Source: Roseovarius sp. UBA6217 (GTDB taxonomy: Bacteria > Pseudomonadota > Alphaproteobacteria > Rhodobacterales > Rhodobacteraceae). From it: a stretch of 6,497 nt of DNA. Position numbers and translations under genes: made by a program. The stretch lies in contig DISF01000007.1 of the NCBI GenBank assembly GCA_002421985.1, forward strand, positions 1 through 6,497. The letters run 5' to 3'. Under the pieces are notes generated by a model that worked only from the letters and a program-made list of their open reading frames with translations, made no database searches and was not told where the DNA came from. Positions within the stretch are counted from its first letter, which is position 1; each line of letters begins with the position of its first letter. This document shows positions 1 through 6,200 of this stretch, piece after piece.

Positions 1-222
1 GACACGATCCCGAGCACCGATGACGCCCGCGTGGCCAACAGCCCCGTCCGCCACGCCTGCCGCGTGCTGAGCGAGGCCGAGAAGGCGCGCGTGGAGGCGA
101 TCAAGGATCTGGAGCAGGCCTTTCTCGATGAGCTTGCCCCGCATCAGGGACGCGAGTTCGCGCTCGCGCGCACCAAGATCGAAGAGGCGGTGATGTGGGC
201 CGTCAAGGGGATCACCGCCTGA
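1..222 (+). CDS. Acb2/Tad1 hairpin-domain protein (candidate cyclic-nucleotide sponge), 5' partial
   Basis: Small helical protein that I recognise as a member of the Acb2/Tad1 hairpin family (formerly DUF7681). Characterised members sequester cyclic oligonucleotide messengers (CBASS cyclic di- and trinucleotides, or Thoeris gcADPR in Tad1) and so blunt host immunity in the infected cell's cytoplasm. Seen here: an N-terminal 'VRHACRVLSEAEK' segment, an 'AIKDL' helix, then 'GREFALARTKIEEAVMWAV' and an 'ITA' C-terminus, which match the family pattern HxYRxLSxxEK, IKD, REx(S)LAxTKxEEAxMWAVKxIT. The frame is open to the window edge. The GTG at 31 has no ribosome site before it, so the true start is probably just upstream and the gene is partial. 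The stop overlaps the next start (TGATG, 220-224). It sits at the head-gene to connector-gene junction, where acb2 is also found near the capsid gene in Mu-like Pseudomonas phages (from memory). Oddity: Cys at codon 58-60 where the family has Tyr. The family call is firm; an immune-evasion role is inferred. Confidence 0.8.
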   Translation, partial: DTIPSTDDARVANSPVRHACRVLSEAEKARVEAIKDLEQAFLDELAPHQGREFALARTKIEEAVMWAVKGITA

Positions 223-647
223 TGCCCTATCTCGTGCCTCAGGACATGATCGAGCGGTTCGGCGAGGCGCGGCTGGCGGAGCTGACCACGCGCGACGGCA
301 TGGTCACCGGCATCGACGGCGCGGCGCTGCAAACCGCGATCGACGACGCGATCTCGGAAGTCGAAAGCTACGTCTCGGGGCTTTACGATGTCACGAACCC
401 GCCGCGCATTCTCACCGTCCATGCCGCCGCCATCGCCTGGTATCGCCTGCTGGGCGACCGCGCGCCGGTGGTCGAGGGCGCGAAGGCCAATCACGATCAC
501 GCGCTCGCCTTTCTCAAACGCGCCCGCGCGGGCGAGGTGTCGCTGGGCGACGAGACCCCCGCCGATACCGCGCCGGGAAGGACCGCTGCGCCGCGCATCG
601 CCGGGCCGGAGGCCACCTTCACCCGCGACAGTCTCAGGGGGTTCTGA
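222..647 (+). CDS. DUF1320 family head-tail connector protein (Mu gp36-like)
   Basis: Protein of 141 residues resembling the DUF1320/Mu gp36 family. Members are encoded between the major capsid gene and the tail genes of Mu-like phages and are thought to act as a head-tail adaptor (connector). Visible family features: N-terminal 'YLVPQDMIERFGEARLAEL' (residues 3-21), a central helix with 'AIDDAISEVESYVSGLYDV', a helix following 'PRILTVHAAAIAWYRLLGDR', and the 'FLKRARAGEVSLG' motif ending near residue 109. The last 30 residues are Pro/Ala/Arg-rich and probably flexible. I chose the ATG at 222 because it overlaps the preceding stop (TGATG) and has a G-rich element (AAGGGG, 205-210) upstream. 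A GTG at 195 would add nine residues inside the previous gene and is less likely. Length is normal for the family. The family is clear; the structural role is inferred from family and context. Confidence 0.88.
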   Translation: MPYLVPQDMIERFGEARLAELTTRDGMVTGIDGAALQTAIDDAISEVESYVSGLYDVTNPPRILTVHAAAIAWYRLLGDRAPVVEGAKANHDHALAFLKRARAGEVSLGDETPADTAPGRTAAPRIAGPEATFTRDSLRGF

Positions 648-648
648 G

Positions 649-1149
649 ATGGTCACGATGACGCTCACGCTCGACGATGCGCGCCTTGACGCGGCGCTCG
701 GCGAGGCTATCCGGGCCGCCAGCGACATGACGCCGCTGATGGACCGGATCGGCAATGTGCTCGAGGTGTCGGTGGCGCAAAGGTTCGAGCACTCCAAAGG
801 CCCCGGCGGCGAGGCCTGGCCGGTATCGCACCGCGCGCGGGAGACGGGGGGCAAGACGCTGATCGACAGCACCCGCCTGCGCGACAGCATCACGCGCGAG
901 GCGGGGCCGCGATCGGTCGAGGTGGGCACCAACGTGCCCTATGCCGCCACCCACCAGTTCGGCGCGTTCATCGAACCGCGCGACAAAAGCGACGCGGCGG
1001 CAAAGCTCGCCTTTCGCCTGCCGGGCGGCCAGTTCATCATGGTCGATCAGGTCGAGATCCCGGCGCGGCCCTTTCTGGGCTTTGACGCGGGCGACGAGGC
1101 CGATATCGCGGCCACGATCGAGGCCTATTTCGCCGAGGCGTTCCAATGA
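649..1149 (+). CDS. Phage virion morphogenesis / tail completion protein (Mu gpG-like)
   Basis: Protein of 166 residues of the phage virion morphogenesis family (Mu gpG, P2 gpS type, Phage_tail_S). These proteins act late in assembly at the head-tail joint, completing or stabilising the tail so that it joins the filled head. Motifs seen in order: 'RFEHSKGPGGEAWPVS' (residues 45-60, the usual F/G/W segment), 'LIDSTRLRDSI' (71-81), 'VGTNVPYAATHQFG' (92-105, the conserved Y..xHQFG core) and 'IPARPFLGF' (137-145). Start: ATG at 649, one base after the previous stop, with an AGGGGG ribosome site at 636-641. A second in-frame ATG lies three codons later and cannot be excluded. The same frame stays open upstream to about 388, but that part overlaps DUF1320 and has no family similarity. 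The stop overlaps the next ATG (ATGA). The family call is strong from the motifs. Confidence 0.9.
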   Translation: MVTMTLTLDDARLDAALGEAIRAASDMTPLMDRIGNVLEVSVAQRFEHSKGPGGEAWPVSHRARETGGKTLIDSTRLRDSITREAGPRSVEVGTNVPYAATHQFGAFIEPRDKSDAAAKLAFRLPGGQFIMVDQVEIPARPFLGFDAGDEADIAATIEAYFAEAFQ

Positions 1150-1598
1150 GCGCGCCGGTCCTGCACCTTGCCCCCATCATCGCCCGGATCGAGGCGGCGG
1201 GGCTTTATCGCTCGGTCGCGGGGGCGCGCGACATGGCGCGCGTGGCGCGCGAGGGTGCTGTGGGCAGCCCCATCGCCTTTGTCATGCCCGGATCGGAGGA
1301 GCCGCGCCCCTCGGGCGTGGCGGGTGGCGTGCAGCACAGCGCGGTCACGGCGCGGTTCATGGTCATCACGCTGGCCGAGGACCTGCGCCGCGATGCGGGC
1401 GGGCGCGCGCTGAGCCAGCTCGAGGAGGTCCGCGCACAGCTTCTGCCACTGCTGGAAGGCTGGGGGCCGGACTATGCCAGCGCCCCGGTCGCGCATCAGC
1501 GCGGCCAGCTTGTCACCGGCCCGCTGCGCGGCGGGCTGATCGGCTGGCAGGACGATTTCACGCTCCGCTTCCGGCGGCGCATCACCACAGGAGCCTGA
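1146..1598 (+). CDS. Phage tail terminator-like protein
   Basis: Protein of 150 residues matching the small alpha/beta proteins annotated as phage tail terminator (Gp37-like) in Mu-like siphophages. A terminator caps the growing tail tube as a ring and provides the surface for head joining. Seen: N-terminal 'LAPIIARIEAAGLYRSVAGARD' helix, a strand 'PIAFVMPGSEEPRPS', 'AVTARFMVITLAED', a helix 'LSQLEEVRAQLLPLLEGW', and C-terminal strands with 'GPLRGGLIGWQDDFTLRFRRR'. This is the typical order for the family. Start: ATG overlapping the previous stop as ATGA, with a GAGG ribosome site at 1135-1138. Its place between the gpG-like gene and the tube gene fits a terminator role. The match is to overall pattern rather than catalytic residues, so the role is moderately sure. 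Confidence 0.72.
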   Translation: MSAPVLHLAPIIARIEAAGLYRSVAGARDMARVAREGAVGSPIAFVMPGSEEPRPSGVAGGVQHSAVTARFMVITLAEDLRRDAGGRALSQLEEVRAQLLPLLEGWGPDYASAPVAHQRGQLVTGPLRGGLIGWQDDFTLRFRRRITTGA

Positions 1599-1599
1599 C

Positions 1600-2583
1600 A
1601 TGGGTATCGATTTCGACACGCGATTTCTGGTCGCCAAATTGCAGGCGGCGGCGGGCGTCGCCGCCGATTACGCGGGCGCGGACCTTATCCCGGCGCTGGA
1701 GCTGACGCACCGCCCGCTCGAGGCGGATCGCCAGAGCCGCGATCTGGTGGATGGCAATCCCGGGGCGACCGGCGCGGATTTCCTTGCGCGCCCGCGCGTC
1801 CGGGTGACCGCCGTGCTTGAGGCCTCCGCCGCGAGCGCCCTTGGCAGCGCGCCGTTCTGGGGTGGCATGGCGCAGGCCTGCGGGCTGGCCCAGACGCTGA
1901 GCGCGGGGGCATCGAGCGCCTACACGCCGCGCCAGGACGATGCCGCCCTCTGGGCCACGCTGGTGGGCGGGTTTGGCGGCAGCCAGGGCGCACCCGGCTC
2001 GGCCCGCGACTTTCTGCAAGAGGCCGTGGACGCCACCGGCACGATGGGCTTTCAGGCCAGCGACGGCGATCTGCCGCGCCTCAATTTCGAGATGACCGCG
2101 CTTTACGGCGCGCCGGTGGCGCGCGATGCCATCGCCGCCGCCTCGCCGCTCGATCTCGGCCCGCTCGGGCAGGCGGGCTATCGCGAGGCCGATCATGTGA
2201 GCCACGCCAACACCACATTCACATTTGCCGGCAAGGCCCTCGTGCTGCGCGAGCTGACGATGCAGGACGAGACGCCGGTCATTCACAACGACCGGCCCAA
2301 CGACCTGAGCACAAGACGCGGGCGCAGGCGCTACACGGGCCGGATGGTGGTGACCGCCCCGGCACTGGGCGATCTGGATTATTTCGCGCGCTCGCTCGAT
2401 GGCACCGAGCAGGCGCTGCTGTTTCGCAACGGCCCGGCGGGCAACCAGATCGAATTCCGCGCCGACCGGGTGCAGGCCTTTCTCACCGATCTGGGCGAGC
2501 AGGATAACGAGGTCACCGCCACCTTCGATCTGCTCTATCTGCGCGATGACGCCACCAACGAATTCAGGATCACCGCGCAATGA
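1600..2583 (+). CDS. Major tail tube protein (two-domain, 327 aa)
   Basis: Most likely the major tail tube subunit, which stacks as rings around the tape measure to form the DNA channel. Evidence: position directly after the terminator and before the chaperone and tape measure, plus tube-family sequence features. There is a beta-rich segment 'ARPRVRVTAVLEA' (residues 63-75) followed by 'APFWGGMAQACG', and then 'DATGTMGFQASDGDLPRLNFEMTALYG', the usual tube pattern of strand, loop, aromatic strand and 'G-x-Y'. A second, similar half contains 'RRRYTGRMVVTAPALGDLDYF' (242-262) and a C-terminal 'EFRADRVQAFLTDLGEQDNEVTATFDLLYL'. A basic run lies at residues 239-244. At 327 residues it is longer than lambda gpV (246), consistent with tandem tube folds. 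Start: ATG at 1600 with an AGGAG ribosome site at 1589-1593. The stop overlaps the next start (ATGA). An alternative call, a sheath protein, is unlikely at this size. Confidence 0.78.
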   Translation: MGIDFDTRFLVAKLQAAAGVAADYAGADLIPALELTHRPLEADRQSRDLVDGNPGATGADFLARPRVRVTAVLEASAASALGSAPFWGGMAQACGLAQTLSAGASSAYTPRQDDAALWATLVGGFGGSQGAPGSARDFLQEAVDATGTMGFQASDGDLPRLNFEMTALYGAPVARDAIAAASPLDLGPLGQAGYREADHVSHANTTFTFAGKALVLRELTMQDETPVIHNDRPNDLSTRRGRRRYTGRMVVTAPALGDLDYFARSLDGTEQALLFRNGPAGNQIEFRADRVQAFLTDLGEQDNEVTATFDLLYLRDDATNEFRITAQ

Positions 2584-2903
2584 CCACGTTCCGCTTCAAC
2601 CCGCGACCGGTGACCTGGGCGACGGTCAAGGTCAACGCCCCCGGCGAGGACGGGATCGAGGTGCAGAGCTTTCGCGCCAGGTTCCTGATCCTGCCCGAAG
2701 AGGAGCGTCAGGCGCTGGCCAACAATCCGCGCGAGGCGATGCGGCAGGTCTGGCTCGACTGGGAGGGGATCACCGATATCAACGGCCAGCCTGTCCCCTT
2801 CTCCGAGACGGCCCGCGAGCAGCTGATGGGCTACGGCTATATCGCGCTGGGGCTGGCCGGGGCCTATCAGCGCGCGACGGCGGGGATCGAGACAAAAAAC
2901 TGA
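2580..2903 (+). CDS. Tail assembly chaperone, short form (lambda gpG-like)
   Basis: Protein of 107 residues in the position of the tail assembly chaperone, the factor that coats the tape measure and recruits tube subunits. Seen: N-terminal 'FRFNPRPVTWATVKVNAPGEDG', then a strand and helix 'SFRARFLILPEEERQAL', then 'REAMRQVWLDWEGITD' (residues 51-66), and a Gly/Ala-rich C-terminus ending in Thr-Lys-Asn at the slippery site. This resembles chaperones of siphophages in overall form. Start: ATG overlapping the tube stop as ATGA, with an AGGA element ten bases upstream. The last codons are ACA AAA AAC TGA. The stop is therefore immediately downstream of an A_AAA_AAC heptamer, so some ribosomes should bypass it into the -1 frame and make a longer protein of about 238 residues. 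The pairing with the downstream frame is the strongest evidence for the call. Confidence 0.85.
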   Translation: MTTFRFNPRPVTWATVKVNAPGEDGIEVQSFRARFLILPEEERQALANNPREAMRQVWLDWEGITDINGQPVPFSETAREQLMGYGYIALGLAGAYQRATAGIETKN

Positions 2904-2950
2904 CCATGGCGGCGGAGGCGATGCTGAGGCAATCGACCCCCGCCGCCGGT
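2894..2950 (+). promoter_or_regulatory. Programmed -1 ribosomal frameshift element (slippery heptamer plus hairpin)
   Basis: Slippery heptamer A_AAA_AAC at 2894-2900, correctly phased to the chaperone frame (ACA AAA AAC TGA). It is the only run of six A in this GC-rich window. Seven bases later a hairpin can form: GGCGGCGG (2908-2915) pairs perfectly with CCGCCGCC (2940-2947). After an A-C mismatch it continues with GG/CC (2917-2918 with 2937-2938) and, past a bulged A, CGAT/ATCG (2919-2922 with 2932-2935). The loop is nine bases (2923-2931). ACC (2903-2905) could also pair with GGT (2948-2950). A 5-9 base spacer is usual for stimulatory structures. Frameshifting efficiency cannot be read from the sequence. 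Confidence 0.85.
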
Positions 2951-3295
2951 CCCGACAGGTTTCGCGCCGAGCTGGAGGCCTTCGGCCTTGGCCCGGCGCA
3001 GATCGATGCGATGGTCAAGGCCGCCCAGGGCGCGGCCAGAGAGGACGGGATCGAGGTGTTCGCCTGGTGTGCCCCCGCGCTGCGCTGGTTTCTGGCGTTG
3101 GCCTCGCAATGGCGGCGCGATGGCGATGGCCGCGCGCTCGGCCTCGATTACGGGGCGGCCGAGGGCACGGCGCGGATGGCCGGGATCGCGGTCGGCCCGG
3201 ATGATTTCGCGCGACTGCAAGTTCTGGAACAGGCGGTGCTGCGGATCCTGCTTGAGCGGCAGAAGCGCCGCCGCCCGGTCGGGGGCAGACGATGA
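2900..3295 (+). CDS. Tail assembly chaperone T-part, made as -1 frameshift fusion (lambda gpGT-like)
   Basis: Reading frame of 131 codons, -1 relative to the chaperone. If ribosomes slip at 2894-2900 they resume with CTG (2900-2902) and add Leu-Thr-Met-Ala-Ala-Glu and onward to the stop at 3293-3295, giving a fusion of about 238 residues. In lambda-like phages the T part binds soluble tube protein while the G part binds the tape measure. The segment is helical: 'FRAELEAFGLGPAQIDAMVKAAQ', 'EVFAWCAPALRWFLALASQW', 'LQVLEQAVLRILLERQKRRR', with a basic C-terminus. An ATG at 2906 could start a 129-residue free form. However, it has no recognisable ribosome site (only A-rich sequence precedes it) and lies against the base of the predicted hairpin, so the fusion is preferred. 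The stop overlaps the tape measure ATG. The sequence itself gave me no family, so the call rests on the frameshift context. Confidence 0.8.
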   Translation: MTMAAEAMLRQSTPAAGPDRFRAELEAFGLGPAQIDAMVKAAQGAAREDGIEVFAWCAPALRWFLALASQWRRDGDGRALGLDYGAAEGTARMAGIAVGPDDFARLQVLEQAVLRILLERQKRRRPVGGRR

Positions 3296-6200
3296 CCCTT
3301 GCTGTCAACGCCAGATATGACGCCGATGCGGGCGGCTTTGTCGCGGGCACCAAGCAGGCTCGCGATGAGCTGGGGCGGTTCAAGAAGGCAACGGACGGCG
3401 CGTCCGACGGGCTGCGCGGCACCGGCACATCGGCCACGCGCGCCGGGGCAGGCGTGGAGGGCTACAGCCACAACACCGCCCGCGCACGGCGCGAGACACA
3501 GGGCTTCGGCTCGGACCTCAGCCGGTTGCGCGGGCTGCTCGCGGGCGTGGGCGTGGGCCTTCTGGCACGCGAGGTGCTGCGCACGGGGCTGGCCGCCGCG
3601 AGCCTCGAGGCGCGTTTTCGCACCGCCACCGGCAGTGTCGAGGCGGGCGAGGCGGCGATGTCACGGGCCGCCGAGACCGCCGAGCGGCTGGGGCTTGACC
3701 TCGTTGCGACCGAACGCGGCTTCTCGGGCCTTCTGGCCGCGTCGCGCGGCACGGCGATCGAGCGCGAGGCCAGCGCGATCTTCGAGGGCGTGGCCAACGC
3801 GGCGGCGGCGCTGCAACTGCCCGCCGAGCAGGTCCAGGGCGCGCTCACGGCCATCGAACAGATCATGTCGAAGGGCAAGGTGCAGGCCGAGGAACTGCGC
3901 GGACAACTGGGCGAGCGCATCCCCGGCGCGTTCCAGATTGCGGCGCGCGCGATGGGGGTCACCACAGCCGAGCTCGATGAGATGCTTCAGGCGGGAGAGC
4001 TTCTGGCCGAGGATTTTCTACCCCGGCTTGCCCGCCAGTTGCGCGAGGAATTCGGCGCGGCCGCGCGCGACGCCGCGACCGGGGCCACGGCGGATTTCAA
4101 CCGCTTCCGCAACGCCTTTGTCGAGGCGCAGCGCGAATTCTCCGGCTCCGGCTTTCTGGACGGCATCACCGACGGGATGCGCGCGATCACCGAAGCGCTG
4201 CGCGATCCGGGCACACAGGAAGGCCTCACTCGGTTCGGGCAGGTGCTGGGCGACGGGCTGAGTTTCGCGGCCGAGAACGCGGGCGATCTGGGGCAGGCGA
4301 TCACCACGCTCATCGCGATGCGCTTTGCCTCCAACCTGATCGGCTGGGGCCGCGCGGCGCGCGTGGCGGCGGGGGGCATCGGCGTGCTGCGCGCGGCCCT
4401 TGCAGCCCTGGGTGGCCCGGTGGGGATCGGGCTGGCGGTGCTGTCGGCGGGGCTGGCGGCGCTGCCGTTCCTGATCGAGGACAATGACGAAAAGCTCGCC
4501 TCGATGCGCGAGGCGACCAGCCGCGCGGGCGAGGCAATGCGCCGCTATGCCGAGGCCAGCCGCGAGGCCGCGCGCGATCAGAACGCCCTCGGCGGCAAGG
4601 TGCGGGCCACGACGCAAGAACTGCTCAACCAGAGCCGCGTCGAGCTTCAGAGCGCCTTGGCAACGCTGGAAAGCGAGTTTCAGTCAAGCCTCGGGGATAT
4701 TCTTGGCGTGGGCCTTTTCAATGTCAGCGACATCGCCCCGCTGCGCAAGAGCATCGTCAAAGAGGTGGGGCGCATGCGCCGCGAAATCGGCGATGAGGCA
4801 GGCCGCTCCCGGGTGTTCCAGGAAGGGGCCTTCAACACCGATCTCTTGGGCGGGGTATTCGGCCCGATCGTTGACATGCTCAATCGCCTTGAGGATGGCG
4901 ATATCACGGTCATTTCCGGGCTTGCCGAAGAACTCACACGGGTGGCCGGTGTCGGCGAGGAGACCCGCCGCGTCGCAGAGCAGGCGGTGCTGGCCTTCGA
5001 GGGGCTGGAAAACATCGATCTCGGCGATGCCCAGGCCCAGATCATCCGCGTGGCGGAACAGATCGGCGGTCTGGAGCGGGAAATCGCCGCCGTCGTGGAT
5101 GCGGATACCGAGCAGGCGCGCGTGCGGGCAATTGGCGCGCTGGCAAACGAGATGCTGGAATTGGCCCGCGCGGGCGATCTCCTGCGACAGGACGGGCCTG
5201 CGGCCTTCCGCGACATGCTCACGGAGATGGGTCTCAACCGCGCCGAGGTCGAGCAGCTGGAGAAGGCGCTCGATGGCACGCTCGCGCTCACCGAGGAGAC
5301 CGCCGACGCCTCGGGCAAGATCGACTATTCCGGGGCCGCCGCGAGTGCCGCCGCGATGGCCGGGGAACTGGAGCGCGCGGGCAAGGCGCTGGCGGCCTTG
5401 CAGGGCGGGCTCTTGTCGCTTGAACTCGAGAATGTCGGCCTTGACGCGGAAATCGCGGCGCTTGAGGCCGGGGCAAGCGAGGCGGAGGCGCGTATCGCCG
5501 GGATCATGGCCCGCAGCCGCGCCGAGGTCGAGCCGATCCTGTCGGCGGATCGTGGCGGGGTGCAGGGGCGGGCGGCCGAGGCCAACGAGGCGCAGGCAAG
5601 GGCGGCGCTCGATGCTCTCGATGAACAGGAGGCGCTTCTGAAGCGTCGGCTGAGCAAGCAGGAACGCCTCGCCGCGCTGATCGACCGCCTGACCCCGGAT
5701 CGCGGTAGCGGGCGTGGCACGAAGAAAGAGGTCGATCTCGTCGGGGATGTCGTCGAGGAGTTCGGGCAGCGCTTTGGCGGCACGATGGACTTCCAGAAGC
5801 GCCAGATCGAGACGTGGCGCGTCACCACGATCGAGCAGTTGCGCGCGGCGGGATTTGGCCACGAGCGCTATGCCCGGATGGTCGACGAGATCGCCCGCGA
5901 CCGGCTCAGGGAGGCCTACGCGGAGGATCTGCAAAACCGCGATGACTGGCAGGCGGGCGTCGAGCGCGGGCTGAACGATATCTTCGGCGCGCAGCTCACC
6001 ATGGCCGATATCGCCGAGGACACGATCAAGGCCGCGTTCGGGAGCATGGAGGACGCCTTTGTCAGCCTCGCCAGGACAGGCAAGATCGAGACCGCCGATC
6101 TGGTGGATTTCGCCCTGCGCCAGCTTTTCCGCCTCGCCGCCGCCACGGCCACCGGCAATCTGGGCCGCGCGGGCGGCGGGATAATCGGGAATTTTCTCGG

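Noticed and set aside
388..648. Upstream extension of the gpG-like frame
   Set aside because: Overlaps DUF1320 completely, is Arg/Pro-rich, and the family start with a good AGGGGG ribosome site is at 649.
144..932. Antisense ORF of 262 codons across the DUF1320 and gpG-like genes
   Set aside because: Crosses two supported genes, has no family features and no start signal.
1582..2580. Antisense ORF of 332 codons opposite the tail tube gene
   Set aside because: Exact mirror of the tube gene with low-complexity composition and no recognisable motifs or ribosome site; a codon-bias shadow.
2399..2899. Upstream extension of the chaperone T frame into the tube and chaperone genes
   Set aside because: The translation is Arg/Pro/Ser-rich shadow. 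The real entry to this frame is the slippery site at 2894-2900.
3299..4261. Plus-strand ORF of 320 codons inside the tape measure gene in another frame
   Set aside because: Arg/Ala/Pro-rich shadow of the tape measure frame, with no motifs.
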